Source: Enoplolaimus lenunculus | Lineage: Eukaryota > Nematoda > Enoplea > Enoplida > Thoracostomopsidae | DNA length: 64,000 bases | Reading direction: 5' to 3' | Assembly (NCBI GenBank): GCA_030248215.1 | Contig: JASANG010002608.1 | Coordinates: 227,797-291,796 of the forward strand | Shown: positions 33,987 to 46,517 of the stretch, piece by piece | Layout of the letters: every line of letters begins with the position of its first letter | Numbering within the stretch: the stretch's first letter is position 1 | The notes under the pieces: model-generated | What the model was told of the DNA's origin: nothing | The model's input: only the letters and a program-made list of their open reading frames with translations | Database searches by the model: none | Program-made: the position numbers and the translations under genes

Positions 33987-36953
33987 ATGGGAAGAAAACT
34001 GCATTTAGTAGTTGTTGTTTGCCTCACCATGATCTTAATACTGCAAGGTAAAGCTGGCGGATCAACAACTTTAATTTGGAAAGGAAATATTTAACTCATA
34101 ACTAGAGCCAAATTTACATTAGTACTTTTTGAGATCGGTCCGATGCCGGTAGAAAAGGAAACGTGGACTAAAATGTTGTTTTTTGGAGAATCACAATTTA
34201 AAATTTTATTCTATATACTGCAGGTGTATGTTATTTTTAAGTGGATGGTCACTTTAGTTCTAAGATACGACCCGCCGGGTTGAGAGAGCCTGTTCAAGCT
34301 GAGAAGGACGATAGGGGTCGTGAACCTCCTAAAAATCGACGAACCCGTAAACGTTAAAGCTCACTTCAACGAGCGTTTACTGTTGAAATAGGTAGCGAAC
34401 AAGTATACACAAAGAGTAAACACAAGTGGGACTCGGGGCTACCCTACGGACACGGATCTTAGAGATGAGTGCTGGATCGAATTATGTCAAACCAAACGCT
34501 CGATCCGTCAACATAACCTTGCGTTATCGCTCAAGGTTTTGATACAAGACAAATAAACGTTTAATTCAACGGATAGTTGCAATACCGAATAAATATCAGT
34601 AGCGAAGGTCGATTTAAAAATAATAACAGCCCATAACCCAAGAACAGGCGGGTACCCTCTGAGGAGGTCAAATAAATATCACTCAAGGTCAAATAAATAT
34701 CAGTCCCCCCTCTTATTCGGGCCACTGCAGTAGACGTAGACGCCTGCCTACTGGGAAATAGGGAGACTGACAAACTTTGCCAGAAGAAGGTTTGGCTTAC
34801 GCTTAGGCTTACTTAGGTATATGTTTACGTTTATGTTTAATAGGCTTAGGTTTTAGCTTAGTGAACAGGTTCTTGTACTTCATATGGGCGATAAGTCGCT
34901 TAAAAATTGTTTTGCTCAACAATTAAGCGTTGCGCTACATAATAAAGCTGATGGTGGTCATTTCGCAAGAATTCCCCTCCATCACACGCTTTCGGACCAA
35001 AGTTCATCCCAATTTAATAATATATATCATATTTAAATTGTATTGAATTTTATTTTTCAGAAAACATTGTTGCTGTGGCGTTGAGTTCTACAGTCTCGAC
35101 AACACAGTCAAGTAAGTATTTTTGCATTGCGACCATTTCTATCCTGCCGTTCGGCTGCGGAACATAGCGCAATAATACATACATTTCACTGAATGTATTG
35201 GTTTAGTTTGGTCATTCGGTCCAAATTAACTATATGTGCCTGTCTTATTAAGCCTAAGCCTTAACTATAGGTGCCTGCTTATTAAGCTTAAGCCTAAAGC
35301 TAAGCCTAACCCTAAGCCCAAACATAAGCCTAGCTTTCCAGACTCTAAACTATGAGTCCCCTCTCTCCCATCGGTAAGTGCCCTGTAACATTACCATACT
35401 TTTTATACTAAAGCATAAAGTTTTACACTTTCGCGTTAAAACTGTAGGCCCATGTAAAGATCAGCGGCGGAACGTATTTTTGCGGGACTGCAACGAAGCA
35501 AGCTCAAGCTTAGACTAATTTTTTCTATGCTCACGGTTATTTTTTAGGTGACAAGCCCACCTTTGGGCTTATTGTACTGGAGTTTTTAAACAGTATCTGG
35601 TTGAAACACAATAAACGCCATTGAAAATTTTTATAGAATGTAACTCCCCTTTTTCTGAAATCCTGGCTACGCCAATGAATCATGTGAAGGTAAAAACGAC
35701 TCGCAGATTGATACTGTGGAGGGCCAATGTTACTTTTAGTACCGTAACAGTAGATTGAGCGTATTCCTGAGCCTACGCCTAAGCCTAAGCGTTGCAAAAG
35801 CGTATTTTGAAGCCTAAACCTAAGCCTAAGTTTAAGCAAAAAATGTAGTCTAGAATGTAAGCCTACTCTTTCACCTCCAGAACCCGGGGGGACGATCCTA
35901 AAAGTAACATGGGCCCTGCGGAGTATGATTCAGCGTAACGTAGTATGGGCAGAAACTCCGGAAATATAATGTTTCTTAAAAAATATTTTCTTGAATTTGA
36001 AATAAATATATGTATACACAAATTGGCTTCTCTGCATTTTCGCCAAAAGCATAAACCTGAGCACAAATCTGAGCTTAATTAAACGAAAATTTAAAAATTT
36101 TGGAAACAGGAGGAAAGTGTACTAGAACCTGTATTAGGTCAACCAAATAATCATAATATTTTAGCATCCATAACCAGTAAAACTACAACGAATGGCACTA
36201 CACAAACAACAAGTGCAAGCAGCAGCACTTCACCGGGAAATGGAACAACACCAACAACAACGACGCCAAAACCCTCAGGAGGTGGATTCAGTGGAAGCTC
36301 GTTTATAGGTAACGATGAAGTGTTTATTTATTCGGCAAAAGGCCCCATACTGGATGGCGCTATACTTTTCTGACTATTTTATAAATTTTAATGCCGTCGT
36401 CAGGTACCGATTGACGTCATTCGGTGTTAATCGGCCTCGTTTGGCAACGCATGAAAAACCGCAAATCATTTTGTAAACAAAAATTTTTGAGTTGCGGTGC
36501 AGGCGGCGTACGGCGTCAGACGAAACCGCGCGATAAGTTTATATAGCGCCCACATTACTGCTAAGTAAGTCGTATTCTCACGGAACTACAATTGAGCAAG
36601 GTAAGGGCTCGAGTGATTTTTTGCTAAAGTTTAGGTCTTAGGCCAAGGCGTAGTTCTAGGCTTATTGTTTACGCTGATGCTTAAGCTAAACTTAGAAATC
36701 TGATTACGTTATTGCTTACGTTCCGGAAAGTATCATTGAACGGCAAACGTAGCAGAATTACCATTGAGCACATACCGGAGTCCAAATATTGGCTTAAAAT
36801 TAGTTGTCTGATGCAATAGAAAATGTTCATGTAGGAAAGAGTTTATTTTAAATTTCAGGTGGCATTGTGCTTGGCGCTGGTCTAATTGCCATTGGTGTCA
36901 TTGTATACAGGTTGTGGGCGAAGCGGCAACGTCAACCGTATAGAACGTTTTGA
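33987..36953 (+). CDS. CD164 / MGC-24-type sialomucin, complete, 4 exons
   Basis: Exons 33987-34047, 35061-35111, 36165-36308 and 36859-36953 join at three phase-1 introns and give 116 residues. Exon 1 is a signal peptide (MGRKLHLVVVVCLTMILILQ). Exons 2 and 3 are Ser/Thr-rich with two NGT glycosylation sites and TTPTTTTPKPSGGG, a short mucin stalk. Exon 4 holds one membrane helix, FIGGIVLGAGLIAIGVIVY, then a basic tail ending PYRTF. Vertebrate CD164 has the same order: a FIGGIVLVLG helix and a tail ending YHTL, a tyrosine signal for endosome/lysosome sorting; YRTF fits the Yxx-hydrophobic rule. Family members act as adhesion-modulating or endolysosomal sialomucins. Exons are too short and spread out to appear as long open frames. 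The third intron contains a family C MITE. A mucin-like protein of another family with convergent form is the alternative. Confidence 0.85.
34740..34910 (+). mobile_element. Degraded TTAGGC-bearing element (family A) in CD164-like intron 1
   Basis: GCTTACGCTTAGGCTTACTTAGG runs end at GAACAGGTTCTTG then TTCATATGGGC, a weak form of the family A right end. The left end is not clear. Confidence 0.35.
35449..35535 (+). mobile_element. Truncated family A element, left end only
   Basis: GCCCATGTAAAGATCAGCGG followed by CGGAACGTATTTTTGCGGGACTG and the AGCTTAGACTAATTTTTT block of intact copies; the TTAGGC part and right end are missing. Confidence 0.5.
35721..35915 (-). mobile_element. TTAGGC-bearing element, family B
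   Basis: Ends GGGCCAATGTTACTTTTAG and (inverted) GATCCTAAAAGTAACATGGG are inverted repeats differing from family A. CCTAAGCCTAAG runs lie inside, on both sides of a GCGTATTTTGAAGCC spacer. Lies in intron 2 of the CD164-like gene. Confidence 0.65.
36354..36550. mobile_element. GGCGCC-type MITE (family C) in CD164-like intron 3
   Basis: Ends ATGGCGCTATACTT and the inverted ATATAGCGCC; inside GCCGTCGTCAGGTACCG and GGCGTACGGCGTCAGACG. It begins about 45 bases after the exon 3 donor. Confidence 0.6.
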
Positions 36954-37084
36954 TACATACGTTAATCGAGGGTGCTGGGTCTTGTACAGTTTTCCTCACA
37001 TTTCCACTTACGTCTTGGCTTAGGTAAAGGTTTCTTTTAGGCTTCGGATTGGCTAAACTTTTTCCTATGCGTAAGACTGAGCGG

Positions 37085-37295
37085 CTATTGCAAAGAACAA
37101 GGCCGTAACAGTAGTATTACCATATTCCTGAGCCTAAGACTAAGTCTAAGTCTTAGCGTAACAATGAACTTATACATAAGCCTAAGCCTAAATCTCAGCT
37201 TAAGCATACGCCTAAGCAAAGGAATTAGTGTAAAGATTAAACTTACTCTATTGCAGTACCCCATAAAAACGTTCCGCCCCTGATCATTGCATGGG
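37085..37295 (-). mobile_element. TTAGGC-bearing element, family A
   Basis: The left end GCAAAGAACAAGGCCGTAACA and right end GTTCCGCCCCTGATCATTGC with ATGGGTC are the two family A ends in minus orientation. The inside has CCTAAG runs, then the AAACTTACTCTATTGCAGTACC block. Confidence 0.55.
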
Positions 37296-37299
37296 TCGA

Positions 37300-38680
37300 C
37301 TGAGCATAAGCCTAAGCCCGTGAAGTAAAGTGTACAAGAGCTAAAGTGTGTTGCAACCAAAACTTTTTAACGTTCCAACAAAACATTCCGTTAATTAATT
37401 TTGTATACAATAACATTTATTGGCTTATTGCTAAGTTCCGGATACAATATATACCGTTAGGCTTGTCGTGCATTTTACTGGGCCGGGCGCCCCCGCGCGC
37501 TGGAACAATGCCAGATGCCGTCGCCTTACGCCACCGGATACCCGCCGCGCGCCGCTATCCGTTGCTAATACAAATGAGTGCCAGTAATTATAGCGCAACC
37601 CTTACTTGTTACAAATTATTCAATATAATTCAAATCGTAAAAACGTTATCAACAGAGCTTGCAAAACCAATACACTGCCTGACAGAATATAATACAAAAA
37701 TCACTTTTGCGTTGTCTTCCACTATTTACATTGCGCCCCCGTAAGTGGGATCCCCGATGTTGGATCAGCTGCTGGAGCCCTCGTTTTAGCCATGTCCTCC
37801 TATATTGAAGCGGAAATATTAAATCCAGAAAATAACATTAATGCACCGTTCACAATAACGTTGACCACGGTGCTTCAAAAAACTCTTTAGTCCTAGGCTA
37901 GGGCTATCACGAGCTCGTTTTCGAAATGAACTGGTAATTCCCTGGTCTAAAAAGTACTTGTGGCATCGTTGGCAAAAATTCTTATGAATGGCGCATGACG
38001 GATAAGTATGGCAATCAGCAAAAATTCTTCGAACCTAGCCACTACCACTCAAAACTGTTAATATTCTGGTCACTACAGTATCATGGCAATGTAAAGTAAA
38101 GCGTGATTGTGTCAAATGCGAAGCGAATACTCAAGTTAATAAGCGAATGTTTGGCACAAAATATTAAAATTAATGAGACAGTCTTACCCCAAATTGAAAT
38201 TTTTGGATGTTCTACGTGCCTTGATATTGTCTTTCATGTTTACTGTATTTAATAAACCTTGTGTTAATTTTAATTGAACCCAACTTGTATTTTAGTACAT
38301 TTACTGCAGATCAATTATAATTGATGTATTCTAATCCAAATAATGTTGAAATACATGAAATCGTATCGACGTTTCTGCTCAACGATTCATTTGAAATTCA
38401 AGTGTCGTTGTTTAAAACATTGGAAATTAAAACTAACACGTAATGGTAAACCATATATGGATTTTTTCCTTTATGTTCCCGACAGAATATAATTAAGGCT
38501 TCAGATGGATGAGTGTTAAGCTCAAATCTAGAAAAATTGTGAAAATCGGACTATATTTAAGCGATCCTGGGCCTGCGGGTGCATAAACGAAAAGCCAGTA
38601 TTTCAACATTTTGACGCTGAAATGGATATATATTGCAATATCAGCAATGCCTCCATAAAATGGAATTGATAAATTAAATA
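37300..38680. other. Gap between the CD164-like and TMEM200-like genes
   Basis: No supported gene. A CG-rich patch at 37466-37570 (GGGCCGGGCGCCCCCGCGCG) stands out against AT-rich flanks but encodes nothing recognisable. The rest is AT-rich and unassigned. Confidence 0.5.
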
Positions 38681-38684
38681 CATT

Positions 38685-40731
38685 TTATTGTCGTTTTCCC
38701 GATCGCAAAGCAAAAAGCGGTGTTTTTTCAGGGGAATCTTCCACTGTATCAGAATCGTCGTAATGTTCGGCTGAAAGACAATAAAAATAAATTACTTAAT
38801 TATCCTTTGTGGGAAACATATTATTTTTTCTTAAAATTTGATCAACAATTTTTGTGTAGGATCGTAACGACAGCGGTGCCGAGGCAGAATCTGACCACTT
38901 GAAATTTTGGCTTCCCCGGAAAATTTTATTCCACCTTATAGTAACCCAAACTCCTCAAATGCCTCAACCAGTCTTTTGTCGACTTCCTAGATTATTGAAC
39001 GGTTGACGGGCGTAATTGTCGCAACCACTCTAAGGGAGCCCCAGAGTTCTTACACACGGCACTGATCACTTAAAATATTTTTTGTATATGAGAAATAAGG
39101 TCTATATATTTAGTTCTAATAAAAAAACACTGGCACGTTGTCAAACAAATAACTGCCACGTTGCGCAAACTCCTGAAGTGGAAAATACGGTACTGCGTAT
39201 ATGCTACAATTTGTTGCTATATTCGTTTAACTATAGCACAATTTTTCAAGAGCAACACTACTAACTTTAGTGATCCGATCATGAACAAAACATTTCAACA
39301 TTTAAATCAAAATTTATAAATCCAGCATGTAAAAATTGTCAGCTTACGTTCGTTCATGGCAATCGCATCCATCGTTTTCTCGGTGCGCGGATCAAACGGG
39401 TCGTCAGACAAATCGTCAAAGGTCTCATCGATCCAGTATTCGTCTGCAATCACACGTAGCAAATTATCACTACTAATACTGTGCTCATTTGTCATTGACG
39501 GCAAACTCCAGCCAGCGGCGAGTGGCGCTAAACTTTGTTCAGTTTGAGAACGGGGAGGTGGCGCTTCATCGATAACAATTACTGGATTAACGATTATAGT
39601 TGGCACACTGATATCAGTTTCGTCCAATGAGCGTTCGACGTTCGACAACAATGAGCAACACGATTGGTTAAATTTTGGATCAAGCGCGCTTGCAACGCAA
39701 TATGGTTGGATAAATTTTGTATGGTTCGTGCACGAAACGTCATTTGATTGGTTACATTTTTGATCAAGCGCACATGAGACACGATTTGATTGCCTAACGC
39801 TCGACATCGATGCATCGTTATACGGCCAAACGCGATTTGATTGGCCGAGCCGTCGATCCAGTGAAGTGCTATTGGATAAGTAAGAGTTTTGAGCTACGTT
39901 TGAAATTAAAGTTTGTACATTTTGTTGCGACTGTTCTGCGATAGGTGAAATAAGCGCCAGTACAGCTGAACCAAGATCGATCATTTCAATTGGACTGAAC
40001 ATCCCACTATTTGAATATGGCAGTTGGGCATTGGGTTTTAAGCCAGTATAACTTGTTGCACCTATTTTTAAAGTCTCGTTATTGCCATAGATACTGTTGG
40101 TCTTCTGCACATTGTTGGTATGATTACGAATTATGTTGTTGTTACCGTTCAGTTTAGCGGAAACTTGAATCGTTTCAATTTTCGCTAAATTTTCTTCGCT
40201 GTTTACTGATCGGTCAGTGTCACTTTGGTTTAAATTAGGTTGCTCTAGTGAATTTTCGTACAACTTTTGACTTTGAATCGCATGTTGCTTTAATCGTTGC
40301 AAGTTTGCATCGCGATTTTCGAGTGTCATAACGCACGCTATCATTAACAAAAACGTTCCAATCGCCATTAGTATTGGTCCAATATACGACATCACGGTTA
40401 ATTGAATTTTTAACCTTGTATTAAGGGTTATATTTTTTGAAAAATGACCCGTGTCCAGTTCTGACATATCAAGCACATCCGTGTCTGACTTATACCTAGC
40501 GCTGTCATCGTTAACTGGCTCTGAAGAAATTGTTGCCAGATCAGTTGCGAAGTAGCCTAACACTGCCATCGCGGATCCGGAGCCCGCTAACAGGGTACCT
40601 AAAGCCGTTAAACGGCACGCTGATGCTAGAACTCGACGTTCAATGGCAGGTAATCTGTTTCGAGTGCTATGCAGCATAAGCTTGCATTTGCGTTTTGATT
40701 TTCGTAGCGGTATCGCAGAAACAGATGTCAT
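38685..40731 (-). CDS. TMEM200-like two-pass membrane protein, 2 exons
   Basis: Exon 1 is 39348-40731 and exon 2 is 38685-38770; the phase-1 intron joins them into 489 residues. The N-terminus is basic (LRKSKRKCK). Residues about 41-61 form the first helix (LTALGTLLAGSGSAMAVLGY) and about 112-136 the second (SYIGPILMAIGTFLLMIACV), directly followed by ENRD. The GP..M.IGTF..........ENRD pattern is the hallmark of the TMEM200 family, whose function is unknown. The remaining 350 residues are a disordered Ser/Asn/Gln-rich tail with a short internal repeat (SNRVSCALDQKCNQSN and variants) between about residues 300 and 360. The tail ends PLFALRSGKRQ. I chose the ATG at 40731 over the one at 40815 because the upstream part is AT-rich and non-basic. 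An AATAAA overlaps the stop codon on this strand. Confidence 0.82.
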
Positions 40732-41526
40732 ACGTGTAACGTTTATCCACGGTTTAGAATAATGAATAATTAAAAATTTAGCAAATACTTTTGTTAAAAT
40801 ATTATAAATATACAACTGTATGTTAAATGAACTATGTACTTAAAAAGCTAACCACCGTTTGATAATGAATCAGATATAAATAGATAGTTTTTCTTAGCCA
40901 TAAACAATAGTGACTGCGTACTAGCATAATTCTAAACCTACTTTAGCCTAACCTAAATATTAGCCTACGAATTAAGTTAAAAGTATCTGAGACTTCCAGT
41001 TCATATGTCCCAGTGGGAAAGTGCCTATTGTTGACGTAAAATGCTTTCTAGTCTGACTAGTTCTTTTAGCATTAGGTTAGTTTTAGACTTATCCTTTACA
41101 CTAATGCCTAGTTTCAGGCGCAGAAGATGCTTTGGGCTACTGATATAGCTGTAAAAGTAAGATTGACCGAAAAAACCGTTACATACTCATATTCTGTGGC
41201 TTTTACGTAATTTCCTCAAGTTACAACACGATGCCGCTGGTTATTTATAATAAGCATACAACAAGAAATCTATTTGTTAATGTTGCTGCTTAGAACGTCA
41301 TGACGAAATCTAATGTCAACCACAATTACGGCAAAAATTCAACTTTATTTCTTAATTATAACACCAATGTAAATAAATCATTAACGAATTAGCATATTTG
41401 AACAATTTTAACTGTTGGAAAAAATATTAAATACCGAAAAATATATCAGTATGATGAAATGCTGAAAACTACAGTGTCAAAATGTGGCAATGGCTCAAAA
41501 GCCGATAATCTCTAATCAATGGTCAC

Positions 41527-41713
41527 GGCCCGTGTAAAGATCAGGAACAAAACGTTTTTCTGTAGGACTGCTAATTAGAGTAAGCTTGAGCGTTAGACTA
41601 ATTTTTTGCTTCTTAAACAAAGGTGTAAGCTCATTCTTGCGCTTAGGCTCAAGCTAAAGCTCAGGTTTAGAAATATGTACATCCTACTGTTACAGCTCTG
41701 TTCTATACGTTGG
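41527..41713 (+). mobile_element. TTAGGC-bearing element, family A, diverged
   Basis: Starts GGCCCGTGTAAAGATCAGG with the following CGTTTTTCTGTAGGACTG block and ends ACTGTTACAGCTCTGTTC. TTAGGC units inside are few and mutated. Confidence 0.55.
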
Positions 41714-42029
41714 ATGTAATCTCCAAGTATAACCAAAACGTATTCGGCAGTTTACAGAGTAGCGGTTCAAACACTTGTCTTGAAGTAACCACCACTGCTG
41801 TTGATATTAATACAAATAGTTGTGTTAGACGCGCTTGTACTAAACATGGGGTGTGCACGCATACCCTACTCCAAACACCGCCTACACCGTAATGAATTGT
41901 CAAGCGTGTGATGTTTTATACCCTCGTTAATTGCAGTTCAACTCGTTAAGTAAAAATTTATAAAGGAGTGCGACAAAATTAAAAATTTAAAAGATGGCAA
42001 CGTCTAGGTGTGATAAAAGTAAAAAATTT

Positions 42030-42237
42030 GGCCCATGTAAATATCAGGGGCGGAACGTTTTTCTGTTGGACTAGAAAGGAGTAAACTTAAGCTTTAGACT
42101 AATTTTTTTCCTTGGCTTAGGCTTAGGCTTAGGATTTGTCTTAGGAATATGCTCATTCTTACACTTAGGCGTAGGCTTAGGCTTAGGCTTAGGAATATGC
42201 TAATAATGCCGTTCCACCCCTGTTCTTTACATTGGCC
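42030..42237 (+). mobile_element. TTAGGC-bearing element, family A, well preserved
   Basis: Starts GGCCCATGTAAATATCAGGG and ends CCCCTGTTCTTTACATTGGCC, inverted repeats of about 25 bases. Inside are an AGCTTTAGACTAATTTTTTT spacer and two arrays of TTAGGC units separated by AATATGCTCATTCTTACAC. Confidence 0.75.
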
Positions 42238-44198
42238 AAAAATTTAACTTTATGTTTCAACTAAAATTTTCAAATAAATCCAATCTAAACCAGCGTCTAA
42301 TATGTTATTAAGAAGCCGTGTGCAGCGACCGCATACATGTCCTTGTAAACTTGTGGCCATAAACGGGGGGGAGCAAAAAAATGTAATGTATTATTTTTGA
42401 CCAAAAAAAAACACCCAAACAAACCCACAAACACCCCCCCGGAGTGTAGGTCTATATACTCAATTCAACAGGAGTGGTCATTTGAAATATAGACCAAATG
42501 CAAAATGGCTCAGCTGAAATAGGGCCTACTTAATAACAAAACTGAAAAATTCCAAGTTTTCAGCGTGAACTGTGCGTAACTCGTTTTCATAAAACATTGA
42601 GAATGCAATTAATTCCCAAACAGTCTGTGGTGAGTCGGCATGTATCAATATGCCAGAGCTAAACGTTCAGGACCGCACAGGTACGAATAATATAACTAAA
42701 CTGATCAAGAAACATTGAGACCTACTCCAGTCGTCAAAGCAAAACGAATTAGTGGGTTGTATTAACGAGTAAGACCACGTCGTTTGTTCGTTTTGGCCCT
42801 ACCACCAACGTTGTAGTAAGCCAATTACAGGCATCGTGAAAGCTCATTTGTTTTAGATGTGATTATGCGCTGTTAAACTAATTAATATTGCATAGTTTTT
42901 CTTGTTATAACCAAGGCGTGAGATACGCTTTTAATTATCTCGATTAAAAAGTCAAATTCGAATTATTAACCTGTGGAAGTTACTAGCCGCTAGAAGTAAA
43001 AAGTTAACCCAAACGACAACAATTATTGGTGCTAGTCACGCTTGCTCAACTTCATTTTGTTGAAAAACACAGAAAACGTTACAAAATTGTAAATTAAATT
43101 AAAACATAAACTTTTTAGAATCATAATGACGGTTTGTTTTGGGATTATACATGTTAGAGTACTAGATATAAATACTAAAGAAGTATACTCAATCAGTCCC
43201 GTAGCCGGCTTAATAACAGAATGAGACAAAATTGTCACGAGGGGCATGAAGGAATGACAAGCGACTTCTAAGCAGGATAGAAGTTTTCTAGCGGGCGAAA
43301 CATTTCGACGGAGGGTGTGAACCATCCCTGTTTTTCTGAATCTAAGTGCGGACTCATGTCTATACTTTGAACTGATAAGGTATTTCACCTAAAATCAGAT
43401 TAGATTGCATTGTAATAATCATCTGACCTACGGCATTTACTAATCACAATTTTTAGACCTGACTGTAAGATTTATACTGGAAAGAGTTTGCACAATATGA
43501 ACAATTTTAAAGCCTGTCACCAATTAACTGGAGATATTTGGGGTCTTAATCGTGACTCTGAACGTAAATTCAATAATCCTAGCAAAAATCAGCCTAATGT
43601 TAAACACTTAATCGGTGCGCAGTTTCGGCACTGGGTAATAATGTGAAGGTAAAACGAGAAGCAATGCGGAATTTGTTTATTGCGTTAAGCCAGACAAGAA
43701 AAAAACGTCCATACGCGGGCCAAATTTGTAAAGTTTACCCTTGAGAACCATTCACTTCTAGTTGTATTCCTATTAAAGACAAGTATAATGATTTGATTTT
43801 AGCTTCACGACGGTATCACGGTTTTGTGCTTGTTCTGATCGTTGCTTAATTTGATTTTGATTTTTCAAAACATCAAAAAATGTAAGCTTTATTTCACGGT
43901 CCTGATTTATTTTGAATAGACAGCGTACACCAATAACAATGAATAGACTTGGGGGTGCGGTAAATTCTTCAGCGAGTTTATTGGTCAATTTATTTCAAAC
44001 GGCAACTTACTTTAAGTACAATTAAAAAAAGTTTTTCCTCAAATGAGTTTTTTCATGCGGTGCAACCAAAATTTAAGTCAATGAAAGTAGATCCTCGTCT
44101 ATACCATGATCTTTCCTGTGGTATACACTCCTTTTCCGTGGATACTGTGATATTCAATAATAGCGTACAGCAGTTTTGCATCAAAACAATCGAATTTT

Positions 44199-44369
44199 GA
44201 CCCATGTATAAAACAGGGCCGGATCGCTTTGCGGAGGGGCTATAATAGAGTCAGTTTAAGCTTTACACCAATTTTTTTGCTTAGGCTTAGGCTTAGGCTT
44301 AGGCCTAGGCTTAGGCTTAGGAATATGTGTATATATACTACTGTTCCGGCCGTGTTCTTTACATGGGCC
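44199..44369 (+). mobile_element. TTAGGC-bearing element, family A, well preserved
   Basis: Starts ACCCATGTATAAAACAGGGCC and ends CCGTGTTCTTTACATGGGCC. Seven nearly perfect TTAGGC units (44279-44330) follow the TTTAAGCTTTACACCAATTT spacer. Confidence 0.75.
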
Positions 44370-46117
44370 CAAATTTGCCACGGTCCTTTATCCCATATCG
44401 CGATTGAACGATGGGTTTTCTTTGCAACAGATTTGTCTGCAACAACTGACTTAAATTGCAAAACGTTCAATTTTACAGTATTTGTTTCCACACAAGCGTT
44501 GATATTCTGATAGACGCAAAACTCTCGCCACTGCTGTTTATAATTTTCCTAATCGTAACCTTACGCTTTGGGTGGAGGCTAAGGTTTAGGTTACCGCCAA
44601 AGTTAATACTGAGACTAAGCTTCAGTCGAAAGCCTGAGCCTCAGCCTATTTCGTTAATCCAACCATTTACGTGTGAGACTTTTTGCGTGGTGGAAGTAAG
44701 CGAGCACCGATTATACAGGTTCACCAGTTGTAGTTAACAGAGCATAAATGCTAATTGCCAAGGGTGGATTTGGCCATTGTCCGGCAAAATGATCCATAGC
44801 CAGGCCGGCGGGATAGTCTGCCGTAAAGCGTCGGCCGTAGGTAGTCGGTTTCCCCTCGGTTGCATGCATTCAAGTTCAAAAATACTTTTTCAATGGACAA
44901 CTCAAATGGGTATTTATAGTATATAAAACAATTTAGACAAACTATAGCTAGGAGCACATTGGTTAATCAGTTATATTAATTTACAATGAAGAATTATTTT
45001 TGTAGATTTATACTGACAATAATAAGGACGAGTGGGTGAACTAAAAAAACTGGAATTTTTGAGATGGTGGTTTTTTACGCAACACTGCTATTTGGCTTCG
45101 TACGCTTTTATAATGTCTGAAATGGCCGACACTGGGTGTTAATAGATATAGAGCTAGAAGCTCGAACACCAATGTATTCGTTCCAAAAATTGATTAAGCA
45201 TACAACAGTTGACGTTTTCGAATACAAATTGCCAGGAGTGGGATATATTATGAAGCCGGTGTATAATTTCACCTGATATTTGTCGTGAAAGAAACGTTTT
45301 GGTATTTGACAACCCTATAAATGTTCATCAGTACGAGTTTAGTTTGTAATTTTGAGACAATTTTGCAAGCTTTAATATTGGACATATTTTTTCGGAAAGA
45401 AGCTTAACAAATTAACGGCAACTCTTCGAGTATGACTATTAAAATTAACAAATCCAACATCATTTCTTTTTACCTAAGTTTCCTTCACCTACGGCTGCAA
45501 ATGTGCAAAAATATTCTGACCATCTGCTCGGGTATTTTTCGTCCTCAATTGCACTATAATAGCGCCCTTTCATTGGTCAAATACTTACGACTACGCGCAC
45601 TTTTATTAGTCAAATATTTGTTTTGATGTGAAACGAAAACATGTGTTTCTGGCAAAAAAGAAAAACATAACTATACCTAACGCTAAACATGTGACCAGTA
45701 TTTAGAATCTTGGGAGTGGTCTGACCTAAGAAGCGTCATTCCGGTTCCGTTTGAAAAACTAAATATATATTGCACCGGGATAAAAATGTCGGATCATGAG
45801 AAGAGATGTAATAAAATAATACATGAGTTCACGAATTCGGGGATGGCCCTAGCCCCCCAAGTCCCTTCTAATAGATCGGCCGCTGACATTACCAGCCGAT
45901 TCGGCTTTCTGTGCAAGTTTAGCGTTGCACGTAATAAATTGTGTTTTGTCATGCAGAAAAAGCTTGCGATGAGACCCTGTAATTAGTTTTGACGTAAATT
46001 CTGTTTTCTTCGAATCTGCATCAAAAACTTTTTGACGCTGATGTTAATAGCTTTGTTCGTCAGTAAGCGAAATGAACATCGAAATATCGCATCATGCACG
46101 ATCTACGTTTTCCCTCT

Positions 46118-46517
46118 TCGGGTGTAAACGAATAGTAAAAATAACGGAAACGGAAACAGATAGTGTTCGAAATAACGAAAACAAAAACGGATAGCGCTCA
46201 AAATAACGGAAACGGAAAACTGACATTGAAATAGTAACTGTGAAAGATGTTTTATTTTTCCGCCCACACAATTGAGACATGTAAATATTCTCCTTAAACG
46301 TTTAAAGAAAAAAATCGAAAGTGGACAGAAATTTTTAGCATTTTGAATGAATTTCTTAAGTTTAATTTCATTTTGAACAATTGCAGAATATCTGCATTGA
46401 AAAATTGCAAGATATATACGTAATCTATATATAACTAATTTTGAGAGTAAAAACGATGAAATTTTCTGTATTTCTATAACGGAAACAGGAACGGATACCG
46501 GTGGTATAGACCCTTTT
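46118..46517. mobile_element. CGGAAACGG-rich terminal-repeat relic
   Basis: CGGGTGTAAACGAATAG at the left and ATACCGGTGGTATAGACCC at the right are weak inverted repeats; AACGGAAACGGAAAC words lie close to both ends, as in the CCGGAA family. Confidence 0.4.

Noticed and set aside
43032-43388. 118-codon minus-strand frame
   Set aside because: No domain, no splice or start context and unremarkable composition; length alone is not convincing in this region.
44229-44510. Arg/Leu-rich frames in both directions
   Set aside because: They are readings of TTAGGC/GCCTAA repeats inside family A elements; the same artefact occurs at 35537-35839, 37085-37360, 51142-51366 and 61202-61399.
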